Shown: positions 23,779 to 32,699, numbered from the stretch's first letter. The stretch is 64,000 bases of DNA from Paenibacillus tuaregi (GCF_900086655.1 NZ_LT575476.1:17785-81784); one strand, 5' to 3'. Made by a program: numbers and translations. Notes: a model not told the origin generated them from the letters alone.

Positions 23779-24048
23779 GCGTATAGTCTTACAATTACCT
23801 AAAGCTTAGGAATTTGGGGAGGTACGGAATGAGAAGCGCAGAAATGGTATAGACAGGACGGGATTAACCACACATACCTTGCTTAAATATGCTGTAGATT
23901 TTTAGAACAAGCGCTAGTCCTTACATCATAACCAAAAAAAGTCACGAGATTAGATGCCCCAGCCTAAGATAGAAGTTATCTATGGAAGGGGCTATTTTAC
24001 TTCTAAGGGAGGATTATAGCAGGCCAGGAAAGAAGATAGTGGATACAG

Positions 24049-24349
24049 AAGTTCGGGGATCTGCTCGTGGCTCAGGAGCCGGACCGTAAGGATCAGGTTG
24101 CCGGATGAGCTGCCTTACGCCAAGCTGATTTTTGAGCATACGAGCTGGGCCTCGCTGGATCAAATGGTTAACTGGTGGATCGGTATCCGGAATGATTTCC
24201 TTGTTTATGACCACGGATTTATTCCGGAGCTGGCTGCTGAGGTGCCTTAGCATTTTGGATATGTCTATCCTGCTCAAGAGGCTGCAAGGATGACGGAATA
24301 TCTTCAGCATATCCGGCAGCTGCCTGCGAATACGGTTGAGGTTTATTGA
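24049..24349 (+). pseudogene. Broken soluble gene with in-frame TAG
   Basis: The frame KFGDLLVAQEPDRKDQVA switches near 24100 to one reading LPDELPYAKLIFEHTSWAS...NWWIGIRNDFLVYDHGF, which meets TAG at 24248. The same frame then continues HFGYVYPAQEAARMTEYLQ to TGA 24349. The protein-like text on both sides shows one frameshift and one nonsense change. Family not recognised. Confidence 0.55.
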
Positions 24350-24362
24350 AGGGAGCGACCCC

Positions 24363-24860
24363 ATGGTTCATATTAGAAGTGTGGAACTAGAAGATGCTAA
24401 GGCGTTCTGGGCACTCCGGCTGGAGGCTTTGAAATCGAATCCAGAAGCGTTCGGAGCCTCCTATGAGGATGCTGTCCAGCTGTCCGAGTCTGAAATTCAA
24501 CAGAGAATAGCGGGCAGTCTTATCGTAGGAGCATTCAATGACCAAGATCAGCTGGTAGGGATGGTTGGTTTCAAAAGAGAGCAGGGCATGAAGCTCCGGC
24601 ACAAAGGAATGATCTGGGGTGTATATGTGTCGCTGGACTACCGGGGCCAGGGACTTGCCACGGCGCTATTCAAGGAGCTGTTTGATAGAATCAGCGGGCT
24701 GGAAGGTTTACAGCAAGTTAATCTGGCCGTCGTTACTACGAATGCTGCGGCCATCAGGCTGTACAGAAATTTTGGATTTGTTACGTATGGGATCGAGAAG
24801 AATGCTCTAATGTATGAGGGACAAGGATATGATGAGGAGCTCATGACTTATTTCTTTTAA
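24363..24860 (+). CDS. GNAT family N-acetyltransferase
   Basis: 165 aa. It contains IRSVELEDAKAFWALRLEAL, the FGASYEDA segment typical of a common Bacillales GNAT group, LVGMVGFKRE, GMIWGVYVSLDYRGQGLATAL (beta-4 and RGQGLA loop) and NAAAIRLYRNFGFVTYG. This is a classical single-domain acetyltransferase of unknown substrate. ATG 24363 has a GGGAG site; the gene starts 13 bases after the broken unit upstream. Base composition is like the host housekeeping genes. Confidence 0.92.
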   Translation: MVHIRSVELEDAKAFWALRLEALKSNPEAFGASYEDAVQLSESEIQQRIAGSLIVGAFNDQDQLVGMVGFKREQGMKLRHKGMIWGVYVSLDYRGQGLATALFKELFDRISGLEGLQQVNLAVVTTNAAAIRLYRNFGFVTYGIEKNALMYEGQGYDEELMTYFF

Positions 24861-24936
24861 AACACTGAAGTAGAAAACCACCTGCATTCGTACGCTGTAT
24901 GCGACCTATCTACCTAACATGAGGGGTGAGACGCAA

Positions 24937-25747
24937 ATGCTTCACATTCGATCTTCACTGGATTTGATTCAGGAGATAGAACAATCCGAGATCCGTTATA
25001 TGTCAGACCGGATGTCCGCTATACAAGACAGACCTGGTAACCCGGAAGGCATTGAGATTCAACAATTCGGCCAGGCCATCTGCTACTACAGCCGAAGCAT
25101 GCCTTGGGGCAGTTTTAATACGGTAAAAGGAATAACGGGGCGGATGCAGAGTTGATCGATCCGATCCTGGAATTCTACCAGGCCCGGGAACGCAACATCC
25201 AGCTCGAGATTGTCCCGGGCCTGGCGGATCAAGAGATTCTAAAGCGTTTGCATGATCATGGACTATACCCTGCGGGATATCACACCTCTTTATATATGAA
25301 CCCGGCGGATTTGACGGGGCCGCCCGAGAACCCGCGTATCCGGGTGCAGGAACTGAAGGAAGATCAATATGATCTTTACGCAGCCATTCACTGCCGCAGC
25401 TTTGGGCTGCCCGAGGAAGGCATTCCGCCTGTGGCAGCCAACAATAAAGTGCTGTATCCCCGGCCGGGCTGGAAATTTTATTTGGCTTATATGGACGACA
25501 TTCCCGCCGCAGCGGGAGTTATGTATATAAAGGGGGACGTGGCCTCCCTTACTTTGGCTGCAACCTTGCCGGAGTTCAGAAATTTGGGGCTGCAGGGGAG
25601 CCTGCTAAGAACCAGGATTATGGAAGCTGCCGCAGCAGCTGCAGACTTGTGGTGGGCCAATGCGCTTTCTTGTCCCAAAGCCACCGGAATATGGAGCAGG
25701 CAGGCATGAAGGTAGGATACATCAGAACCACATGGATCAAAAGATAA
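24937..25747 (+). pseudogene. GNAT acetyltransferase broken by two frameshifts
   Basis: Three consecutive frames give one protein: first LHIRSSLDLIQEIEQSE through MPWGSFNTVKG, then from about 25150 GADAELIDPILEFYQARERN through a GNAT core (AAAGVMYIKGDVASLTLAA, FRNLGLQGSLLRTRI), and from about 25655 AQCAFLSQSHRNMEQAGMKV to TAA 25747. The intact form would be about 270 aa with GNAT at the C-terminal side. The start ATG has a GGGGTGAG site. The indels may be real decay or sequencing errors. Confidence 0.75.
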
Positions 25748-25765
25748 CAAGGAGGTATTTTAAAA

Positions 25766-26161
25766 ATGGCTTTGAATTCTATCATCCCTGTTCTCCGGAT
25801 ATTCGACGAGGAGAAGGCTCTGCAATTCTACATAGATTTTCTGGGCTTCACCTTGGATTGGAAATATGCGTATGAGCCGGGGTTCCCGCAGTACATGCAG
25901 ATTTCTAAGGATGGCATTGAGCTGCATCTGAGTGAGCACCATGGGGACGGTTGTCCTGGCGCCGCGTTAAGGATTGAGGTGGATGATATCAAGACATTTC
26001 AACAACACCTTGTCGAAAAGGAATACAAGTATGCGAAGCCCGACTTGGAATCCACTCCGTGGCAGGCCTTAGAGTGCCGTGTAACGGACCCGTTTGGGAA
26101 CCGTCTAATATTTTATGAGGATCAATACGAAGAAGAGGCGGGGGCTGAATCGTATGAATGA
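25766..26161 (+). CDS. VOC/glyoxalase superfamily protein, bleomycin-resistance-like
   Basis: 131 aa with two beta-alpha-beta-beta-beta modules. It opens with IIPVLRIFDEEKALQFYIDFLGF and contains YMQISKDGIELHLSEH, LRIEVDDIKTFQ and VTDPFGNRLIFYE. This layout is that of bleomycin-binding-like glyoxalase-fold proteins. Binding or catalysis cannot be told from sequence. The ATG has an AAGGAGG site. Its last 8 bases overlap the start of the next, broken, gene. Confidence 0.88.
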   Translation: MALNSIIPVLRIFDEEKALQFYIDFLGFTLDWKYAYEPGFPQYMQISKDGIELHLSEHHGDGCPGAALRIEVDDIKTFQQHLVEKEYKYAKPDLESTPWQALECRVTDPFGNRLIFYEDQYEEEAGAESYE

Positions 26162-26372
26162 GAATAAAGCACCTGTGTCCAATGATCTCCCGGCAGGCTT
26201 GGCCAAGCCTGCTGTTAGGGCGCTCACCAGTGCGGGACTGCTGAACCTTGAGCAGATCAGCAGAATAAGCGAGAATGAAATTAAGTAGCTGCACGGAATC
26301 GGGCCTAATGCTATGAAGCTGATCCGTGCCGCTCTAGAGAAGAAGGGGCTTACCTTTTCCGGGGACAAGTGA
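26154..26372 (+). pseudogene. RNA polymerase alpha-CTD-like (helix-hairpin-helix) protein with in-frame TAG
   Basis: The ATG overlaps the stop of the VOC gene, suggesting coupled translation. The frame reads LPAGLAKPAVRALTSAGL and LEQISRISENEIK, then TAG at 26286, then LHGIGPNAMKLIRAALEKKG to TGA 26372. LHGIGPNAM is a helix-hairpin-helix as in alpha C-terminal domains. One base change (for example from AAG) would restore a 72-aa protein. Truncation at 44 aa would remove the DNA-binding hairpin. Confidence 0.65.
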
Positions 26373-26563
26373 GCTTGGACAAAAAGGCTATATAAGTTGA
26401 ACTTAAGAATTACCATTAGGCAAAAGTGTGAAGTAAGACGATTCCCCATTAGTTCAGTCTATATAGCATAATAGATAGACATCATATGTGATGAGGGGTC
26501 ATCGCTAATAACCCTTAGGATGTATGCCGGTACTGCTCAAAGCCAGTTTTAGGGGTGAGAAGA

Positions 26564-26929
26564 ATGAAGGTTAAGCGGATTGTTGCCAATATTTCAGCGA
26601 ACGGGGAGGAGCTTGCCGCTGCCCAGAGCTTTTACGGGAATGTGCTCGGACTGGACGTGCTTATGGATCATGGCTGGATCACCACCTATGGTTCAGAGCG
26701 AGAGATGAGCATTCAGGTGAACATTGCCACGCAGGGCGGATCGGATACACCCACGCCGGATCTGTCCATTGAGGTAGACGATGTGGATACCGCATACGAC
26801 CGTATGCAAAGAGCCGGGTTCAAGATCGAGTATGGCCCTGCCAACGAGCCTTGGGGTGTGCGGAGATTCTATGTCCGCGACCCGTTCGGCAAGCTCGTTA
26901 ATATTGTGGCGCATCAACCGGGGTCATAG
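26564..26929 (+). CDS. VOC/glyoxalase superfamily protein
   Basis: 121 aa. The first module has VKRIVANISANGEELAAAQ and FYGNVLGLDVLMDHGW; the second has DLSIEVDDVDTAYDRMQRAG and FYVRDPFGKLVNIVAH. The RDPFGK...N ending is the common VOC signature. The start is ATG 26564 with GGGGTGAG 5 bases before. It may bind a small molecule or act on one; nothing near it says which. Confidence 0.88.
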   Translation: MKVKRIVANISANGEELAAAQSFYGNVLGLDVLMDHGWITTYGSEREMSIQVNIATQGGSDTPTPDLSIEVDDVDTAYDRMQRAGFKIEYGPANEPWGVRRFYVRDPFGKLVNIVAHQPGS

Positions 26930-26975
26930 AGGCTGTCTGTCAAGGTCTATGGGTCTGCAGTAAAGAAAGTAAAAT

Positions 26976-27181
26976 GATTCCGAAGAAACGGCAGTGGTCG
27001 CCTTTGTTTTAGGTTTTCTACCTAAATAGTTTAATCCAGAAACTCTAGAACAACAGCGATCGTAGGAACATTTTACGTACTGCACGTATTGAACTTTTAT
27101 TCTGTATTTCTCGGCGCATTCGTATTGGTAGTTCATCTATACAGCAAAATTAAACACTATCCCAAGGAGAACGATCTATGA
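26976..27181 (+). pseudogene. Decayed membrane protein gene with TAG and frameshift
   Basis: One frame reads EETAVVAFVLGFLPK, TAG at 27027, then FNPETLEQQ. After a shift near 27055 a second frame reads TTAIVGTFYVLHVLNF through FLGAFVLVVHLYSKIKHYP to TGA 27181. That TGA overlaps the ATG of the next gene by ATGA, which supports a former real gene here. Confidence 0.45.
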
Positions 27182-27633
27182 AGCCAATTCGAAATTCGGC
27201 AAGAGCCGTTATTGTGGAGCAGGAATGGGTTCTTCTAACCAAGAATCAGGACCATATGGGAGTCTATTATCTGTTTCCTGGCGGGGGTCAGGAGAAGGGC
27301 GAAGACCTGCGAGCAGCGGTGATCCGGGAGTGCCTTGAAGAAATTGGGTGCCGTGTTGAAGCCGGGGATCTGATTGCAGTCCGGGAGTATATCGGCCGGA
27401 ACCATGAGTTCGCAAAATGGGATTCTGACCTGCATCAAGTGGAGTTTTATTTCGGATGCGGCATCGTAGGCGGGGATCAGCCGGCGAATGGGGCAATCCC
27501 CGACGACACACAAATTGGCGTGGAATGGATAAACCTTGACCAATTGGGCGATATCCGGGTTTATCCACGCTCGCTGGCAGATCAGCTGAAGAACCATCGG
27601 ACTGAGCCGCGGTATTTGGGGGATACGAACTGA
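27178..27633 (+). CDS. NUDIX hydrolase
   Basis: 151 aa. Complete Nudix box: GGGQEKGEDLRAAVIRECLEEIG, with REx2EE at about residues 53-57. It is preceded by SARAVIVEQEWVLLTKN and followed by a strand VEFYFGCGIVGG and the closing WINLDQLGDIRVYP. Fold and motif are certain; the substrate is unknown. The ATG lies 8 bases behind an AAGGAGA site. Its start overlaps the end of the decayed membrane gene. Confidence 0.92.
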   Translation: MKPIRNSARAVIVEQEWVLLTKNQDHMGVYYLFPGGGQEKGEDLRAAVIRECLEEIGCRVEAGDLIAVREYIGRNHEFAKWDSDLHQVEFYFGCGIVGGDQPANGAIPDDTQIGVEWINLDQLGDIRVYPRSLADQLKNHRTEPRYLGDTN

Positions 27634-27751
27634 GAACACGGTCTATTGATTCTGTTCTATCGGGTATACATTTATATGGGGCCCCGGTCCGGGCCGGAGT
27701 TCTCAAGACTCCAGCGGTGAGGAGCCTTATCAAGCAGCGGAGGTAGACAAA

Positions 27752-28483
27752 ATGAACAAAATCGCGGTTATATCCGATATACACGGGAATGTACCGGCCC
27801 TTAAGGCCGTTTTGGAAGATATACGTCAGCGCGGGGTCAGCGCTATTTACTGTTTGGGAGACTTGATTGGCAAGGGGCCCAGCGGGCATGAGACCGTGGA
27901 TCTGGTGCGTGAGAACTGTGAACGGGTGGTTCAAGGGAACTGGGATGATTTTATTGGAAAAGAAACCTCGGAACCCGTCCTCAACTGGCATCAGGAGCAG
28001 CTCGGCCGGGAACGCCTTGAATATCTGGGCTCACTGCCCTTTTCCATCGAATTTGTGATGAGCGGGCGGTATATCCGGCTGTTCCACGCCTCCCCGAGGA
28101 GCCTGTATGAGCGCATTCAGCCTTGGGACAGCTACGAGAGCCGCCTATCGCTGTTCTCGGGGTCAGAATTGTGCAAGGACCCGCGGGATGCCGATGTGGT
28201 CGGGTATGGCGATATCCATAATGTCTATCTGCAGCACCTGGAGGGAAGGATGTTGTTCAATACAGGAAGCGTGGGCAACCCTCTTGATATGACTCAAGCT
28301 TCGTACGCTATATTAGAGGGGGAATATGGAAGCCGGGAGACCGCCCCGTTCAGCGTTCAGTTGGTTCGCGTCCCTTATGATATCGAGCGGGCCATTCAGG
28401 AGGCGGCGGATGTGCAGATGCCGCTGCTGAAGGAGTATGCCCAGGAGCTGAGAACCGCAAGGTATCGGGGACTTTCCAAGTAG
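27752..28483 (+). CDS. Calcineurin-like metallophosphoesterase
   Basis: 243 aa of the YfcE/PrpE-like group. The two-metal site is visible in order: DIHGN (residues 9-13), YCLGDLIGKGP, GNWDD near 70, then LFHASP near 113 and GYGDIHNVY near 151, followed by FNTGSVGNPLD. One usual GHTH motif appears as YGDIH. The enzyme should cleave phosphomonoester or diester bonds; the substrate is unknown. ATG with GGAGG 8 bases upstream. A terminator follows at 28514-28547. Confidence 0.92.
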   Translation: MNKIAVISDIHGNVPALKAVLEDIRQRGVSAIYCLGDLIGKGPSGHETVDLVRENCERVVQGNWDDFIGKETSEPVLNWHQEQLGRERLEYLGSLPFSIEFVMSGRYIRLFHASPRSLYERIQPWDSYESRLSLFSGSELCKDPRDADVVGYGDIHNVYLQHLEGRMLFNTGSVGNPLDMTQASYAILEGEYGSRETAPFSVQLVRVPYDIERAIQEAADVQMPLLKEYAQELRTARYRGLSK

Positions 28484-28513
28484 AAAACATAGGTGGAAGC
28501 ATAGCTTTAGATT

Positions 28514-28547
28514 AAGCGTAGAACGGGTGTTGTTCTGCGCTTTTTTG
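28514..28547 (+). terminator. Intrinsic terminator after the phosphoesterase gene
   Basis: AGCGTAGAAC and GTTCTGCGC pair around GGGTGTT and are followed by TTTTTTGC. Confidence 0.85.
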
Positions 28548-28577
28548 CTGTTGTTTTGTAGCGGTGGTTCAAAAACA

Positions 28578-28800
28578 GAACAGTTTATTTGACCTTTGAC
28601 GACGGACCGGGCGAGTTGATATGGGGGTTAGGCTGCAGATCAGAAATCATGAGCCCGGCGGTTCCCAACGCCGCTGCCCTAGGATGACAGTTATTTACTG
28701 GAAGTCTAAAATGGATTAACCTTGTTGTATAAGCATTTCGGCCATAATGTTGATTTTGCACCAGAGCTACACGTTGAGACCTTGGTTTTTCAATCAAGAG
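28578..28800 (+). pseudogene. Remnants, including a polysaccharide-deacetylase motif
   Basis: At about 28578 the frame reads RTVYLTFDDGPGE, the first catalytic motif of NodB-type polysaccharide deacetylases, then loses similarity and stops. Further on (about 28716-28800) another frame gives LYKHFGHNVDFAPELHVET before TGA. Both look like short leftovers of different genes. No complete gene lies between 28548 and 28817. Confidence 0.4.
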
Positions 28801-28817
28801 CATGAGGGGGGACCTGA

Positions 28818-29309
28818 ATGTCATACCTATTCAAGCCGATGGATGAAGCTGCAGCGGAGCAGATGGCTAAGTGGGTGTATCCGCCGCCCTACGATTTCTA
28901 TAATTTTGAGTACAGTGAGGAGACGATCGACGAGTTAATGAACGGCGAGTACTGGCATGTTCTCGGCCCAGACGGTCAGACTGCCGGATTCTTCTGCAGC
29001 GGGGAGTCCGCAAGGCTTTCTAGCGGATATAAGGCCGGTATATACGAAGATGACACATGTGTTGATATTGGACTTGGACTTAAGCCTTCCCTAACGGGGG
29101 CTGGACTTGGGGTTGAATTTGTGGCTGAAGGGTTGGAGTTCATACGGAAGCAAGTCAATCCGAACGGGGTGAGGTTCAGATTAGCCGTGGCGGAGTTTAA
29201 TCATAGAGCCATCAAGGTATACGAACGCTGCGGGTTTGAGTCGAAACGGACCGTTATCAGTATGGTGAATGGCCAGGAGGTCCCGTTTATTTACATGGAG
29301 AGACGTTAG
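28818..29309 (+). CDS. GNAT family N-acetyltransferase
   Basis: 163 aa. It starts with YLFKPMDEAAAEQMAKW and has the PPPYDFYNFEYSEETIDEL segment typical of a Bacillales GNAT subgroup. It also has VDIGLGLKPSLTGAGLGVEF (beta-4 with the TGxGLG acetyl-CoA loop), FRLAVAEFNHRAIKVYER and CGFESK. Substrate unknown. The ATG has a GGGGG site 6 bases upstream. Confidence 0.9.
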   Translation: MSYLFKPMDEAAAEQMAKWVYPPPYDFYNFEYSEETIDELMNGEYWHVLGPDGQTAGFFCSGESARLSSGYKAGIYEDDTCVDIGLGLKPSLTGAGLGVEFVAEGLEFIRKQVNPNGVRFRLAVAEFNHRAIKVYERCGFESKRTVISMVNGQEVPFIYMERR

Positions 29310-29383
29310 AGAGTCAGCTTGTGCAGGGTAAGGCAACCAACCACCCAGCCAGCAAGTCAGACATCAATATGGGAGGGAAATGA

Positions 29384-29803
29384 ATGAGTGAGCGGATTAT
29401 AGGGCAGACGGCTTCAAGCGGTTTCCAAGTGGGGGTTAGACGCACGTTTGTGCTTCCGGTTCAGGAGGCTTGGGCGTTGATTGCTTCACCGGAGGGGATG
29501 GAGATTTGGCTTGGGGGAATTGATCAGGAACTTGATCTTCACCCCGGCTCTAAGTATCGTACCGATGAGGGAATAACCGGTGAAGTTCGTGTAGTGAACG
29601 AGCTTGTTAACCTGCGTTTGACTTGGAAAAAAGAAGCCTGGAGCCATCCCTCCATCTTACAGATTCGGACGATCTCAAAGGGGGAGAACACGACCATCAG
29701 CTTCCATCAAGAGAAGCTTCCCGGCATGGAAGCACGGGAAGAAATGAAGCACCGCTGGGAAGATGTGCTGGTCAGACTTGGGGCGGTTATCCATGGCCGA
29801 TGA
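29384..29803 (+). CDS. SRPBCC (AHSA1/START-like) domain protein
   Basis: 139 aa forming one Bet v1-like fold: VRRTFVLPVQEAWALIASPEGMEIWLGG split over residues 18-45, then LHPGSKYRTDEGITGEV, NLRLTWKKEAWSHPS and a long C-terminal helix RWEDVLVRLGAVI. Such proteins bind hydrophobic ligands or help chaperones. ATG with GGAGGG 6 bases upstream. Its end overlaps the next NUDIX gene by 11 bases. Confidence 0.88.
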   Translation: MSERIIGQTASSGFQVGVRRTFVLPVQEAWALIASPEGMEIWLGGIDQELDLHPGSKYRTDEGITGEVRVVNELVNLRLTWKKEAWSHPSILQIRTISKGENTTISFHQEKLPGMEAREEMKHRWEDVLVRLGAVIHGR

Positions 29804-30446
29804 AATGCTGGACATCTATGATGCAGAGATGAACCATCTTGGAACGGCGAGCCGTACACAAGCCCATGAGGAAGGGCTGTGGCACCAGACATTCCACTGC
29901 TGGGTATTGAACAGGGCAGCCGAAGGAGGTCCTGCTCTGCTGCTTCAGTTAAGACATAAGAACAAGGATACCTATCCGGACATGCTTGACATCTCTTGTG
30001 CGGGGCATCTTATGGCAGGTGAGACCGCCCGGGAAGGGGTTCGTGAGCTGGAGGAAGAACTGGGCTTGAAGGTTTCTTTTCAAGAGCTGGTGTACTGCGG
30101 GTCTGCGGCCGAAGAGAGTCTGATCTCGGATAAGCTGATCGACCGGGAGTTCAGCCGTGTCTATATCTTGGAATGTGACAAGCCCCTTGATCAATACCGC
30201 TGTCAGCTCAGTGAAGTATCAGCCCTGTTCCTCGCTCAGGTCAACGAGCTGGAGGAGCTTCTGGAGGGGCGCCGTGACACTATTCGTTCGGAAGGACGGA
30301 TCGTGGACATGGATACATCATCTCTGCCCAGCGTTGTCCGGACTATCCGTAGGGAAGACCTTGCTCCCCATTCCCGGGAGTACTACCGGATGTTATTCCA
30401 AACCCTGCATCAGCTCATTAATGGGGATGTGGCTGGCGGCATGTGA
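29793..30446 (+). CDS. NUDIX hydrolase of the isopentenyl-diphosphate-isomerase-like group
   Basis: 217 aa. It begins EMLDIYDAEMNHLGTASRT and HQTFHCWVLN, the start shared by YfcD/IDI-like Nudix proteins. The box is GHLMAGETAREGVRELEEELGL with REx2EE as RELEEE. A C-terminal extension of about 80 residues ends in EYYRMLFQTLH. True isomerase activity is unlikely, since it lacks the WTNTCCSHP-type cysteine block. The start is ATG 29793 inside the end of the SRPBCC gene, so the two are translated together. Confidence 0.88.
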   Translation: MADEMLDIYDAEMNHLGTASRTQAHEEGLWHQTFHCWVLNRAAEGGPALLLQLRHKNKDTYPDMLDISCAGHLMAGETAREGVRELEEELGLKVSFQELVYCGSAAEESLISDKLIDREFSRVYILECDKPLDQYRCQLSEVSALFLAQVNELEELLEGRRDTIRSEGRIVDMDTSSLPSVVRTIRREDLAPHSREYYRMLFQTLHQLINGDVAGGM

Positions 30447-30593
30447 GCAAGCTGTATTGGGGCTCCTGTAGGTGGAGGCTCCGGGACATCCACTCTGAGC
30501 TGGGCGGCCCCTTATGAAGCCAACTGCCAGCCCGATTCTTTAGAAAGAAAATTAGAAGTCAGGTCTCGTTCCTGATCATGAAAAGGTGGTAAC

Positions 30594-31178
30594 ATGGGAA
30601 TTTCCAAGCTAACCGATCCAGATGAAATCGCTGCTCTGGATGTGAACGTCAAATTCTATAATAATGGGCGTGTGGTGGTGGACACGGAGATTACACCGGC
30701 CTACTGCTTGGCCTGCCGGAACCAGATTGGAGGGATGTATCATTACACGGGTTCAAGACACGGGAGGGTGGGCTTGATCATATGTGATGTGTGCCGTGCT
30801 GAAATCTGGTGTACGGATGATGAAGGGTATAGGCATCAGATCTATATGGGCATAGGCGATTATTTTAACCGGTTCAAACACGCAAAAGAGGAGTTTGATG
30901 TCAGCAACCGGAAGCTGACCGTCGACTTCTCCAAGCTGTATCTGTTGAGCGAGCCGGTATTCGCCTCTTTGGCGGACAAGGGATTTGATCTCTCGGGCCT
31001 AGATGCATATACCCAGCTTAGCTCTATCGTTGATTACATCCAGGATCAGTATAATCAGGTGATCCCGGACTTGCAGCTGTTTGTGGACGCCAAGTTTAAG
31101 CGGGTCCCTCCGGTTGTGCTTGAATGGTATCAGCTTCTTTACACTTTGGAGATCGGGGAGTTCATGTTAATCGAGTGA
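30594..31178 (+). CDS. Unknown protein with a CxxC-CxxC zinc-ribbon-like knuckle
   Basis: 194 aa. Residues 38-73 carry C38-x2-C41 (CLAC) and C64-x2-C67 (CDVC), plus C73, with a short loop rich in His and Gly between, so a bound zinc is likely. The C-terminal 120 residues are helical and acidic with no motif I know. ATG with AAGGTGG 5 bases before. It is not recognised as a named family. The neighbours are unrelated. Confidence 0.7.
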   Translation: MGISKLTDPDEIAALDVNVKFYNNGRVVVDTEITPAYCLACRNQIGGMYHYTGSRHGRVGLIICDVCRAEIWCTDDEGYRHQIYMGIGDYFNRFKHAKEEFDVSNRKLTVDFSKLYLLSEPVFASLADKGFDLSGLDAYTQLSSIVDYIQDQYNQVIPDLQLFVDAKFKRVPPVVLEWYQLLYTLEIGEFMLIE

Positions 31179-31295
31179 CGGCAAACCGAGGCATGGGGCA
31201 TCCCATCATGGATATAAGAGAATAACTGAGCGGGCAAAAGCGCTTGTTCAAGTAGAGAACTGTACAATGCATGCAAGAATAGAGGTTTTGAACTT

Positions 31296-32033
31296 ATGAA
31301 ATCCATTAGAACTATAACCATTATTTCTGGTGTAATCCTTGCTATACCCGTGCTTCTCATCGTCGGATTTTTCGTCTGGTACAGCTACAGCCCGGTCAGT
31401 GAGGAGAAGGCGGGAGAGCTGGCGCAAGCCTTCATTCAGGAGAAATACCACGAGAGTGTCACAATCGACAAGGTGTTCATGCATGGCGGATATCTCGCCT
31501 ATGAGGTCACCGGACATCTTCATGACTCCTACCAAACTGTATTTAGAGTCCTAGTAGATAATAGAAGCGGGGAAGTCGATCCTTTTGAATTCCCGCGTTC
31601 CTATACTAACAGCAAAATGTACAACCTTCATGATAAATATAAGGAGGAGCTGCTGGCACAGAACTTCCAGGCCCCTGACCGGATTGATTACAGCTCAGGC
31701 TCTGGCAGTTCCTTCTTTGGGGCCTATGGCTGCGCTCACCGTGAAGACTGCATGGTTCAGGAGCTCAGGGTAGCCATCCCCTCCAAGAATCCGGCAGACA
31801 TGGAGCAGGCGTTCAGAACTCTCTACGAGTGGCAGAAGAAGGTGCCTGAGCGGATTGACAGCATTATGGTAGAGGTACCAATGACCAAGGAGGAGGAAGA
31901 GAAGGCCGTGCCGGGCAGCAACCGGTACCACAAATGCCTTCGTCCGGACTCCACCCCTTCGGATCGTTCCACGAGGTATACGCTGGATGAATTTTTGCGG
32001 CAAGGGGAGTGCGAGAGTGTAGGGGACTATTAA
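31296..32033 (+). CDS. Membrane-anchored extracytoplasmic protein, unknown
   Basis: 245 aa with one N-terminal helix (about residues 7-31) and the rest outside the membrane. Notable parts: EKAGELAQAFIQEKYHESV, VFRVLVDNRSGEVDPFEFP and a four-cysteine C-terminal half (YGCAHREDC, KCLRP, GECES) that could make two disulfides. No family recognised. ATG with AGAGGT about 8 bases upstream. Confidence 0.7.
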   Translation: MKSIRTITIISGVILAIPVLLIVGFFVWYSYSPVSEEKAGELAQAFIQEKYHESVTIDKVFMHGGYLAYEVTGHLHDSYQTVFRVLVDNRSGEVDPFEFPRSYTNSKMYNLHDKYKEELLAQNFQAPDRIDYSSGSGSSFFGAYGCAHREDCMVQELRVAIPSKNPADMEQAFRTLYEWQKKVPERIDSIMVEVPMTKEEEEKAVPGSNRYHKCLRPDSTPSDRSTRYTLDEFLRQGECESVGDY

Positions 32034-32132
32034 CCAGTTTTGGTAATGTCCTGGTGTTGCCGCTGAAAAGCTTGTCGGCAGATATTCAGCAGATGTCCAG
32101 TAGGTGAAAACCATTGTGTTAGGAGATACAAC

Positions 32133-32606
32133 ATGAAGCTGATGCCTGAGTATGCACAAACAATTATTGTGGGAGTGACATTTCACGGAACATGGGGCTG
32201 GTATGTCTCGGAGAGGGAGTATTGGTTCCTGAACGTGGAGATGGAAGACCGTTTCGGCATTAAAGTGCTGGACGAAACAACGGCGGAGCAATTCTTGAAT
32301 CGGATCGATGACTGCCGTGTAACTTCCCTTGAACTATCACAGACTCTGGAGGCGTTGAGGGAGGCTTTTGCCAGCTTTGATGAAGTGCTTGAGTTTATCC
32401 CAGCGATTTATGTAAATTTTGATGAAAGGCTGCTCTGCTCCCAGTTCCCAGAACCCATGTCCTTTGAGCACTACATTCCTGAAGGCTGGACTGGGCTGTA
32501 CCAGGATTTCATGGAGAGGGTCCCGAAGGCCCAGCGCTACTGGCTCCTGGGAGGAGCTGATTTCTTCAATGAAATGTGGAATAAGCTCAAAGACGCCCGG
32601 CCCTGA
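32133..32606 (+). CDS. Unknown soluble protein
   Basis: 157 aa, acidic, rich in aromatic residues (FHGTWGWYVSEREYWFLNV near the start, AQRYWLLGGADFF near the end). No motif. It has a good AGGAGA site before ATG. The sequence reads like a small immunity-type or SMI1-like protein in composition, but I cannot assign it. Confidence 0.65.
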   Translation: MKLMPEYAQTIIVGVTFHGTWGWYVSEREYWFLNVEMEDRFGIKVLDETTAEQFLNRIDDCRVTSLELSQTLEALREAFASFDEVLEFIPAIYVNFDERLLCSQFPEPMSFEHYIPEGWTGLYQDFMERVPKAQRYWLLGGADFFNEMWNKLKDARP

Positions 32607-32699
32607 ATTAACACGAAGGTGCAGGGTCACGGGATGTGCTGCTCATTGAATGTACTGTGTACACACATCTATATACTTTGAGCAAAGGGGGTATCTAAC

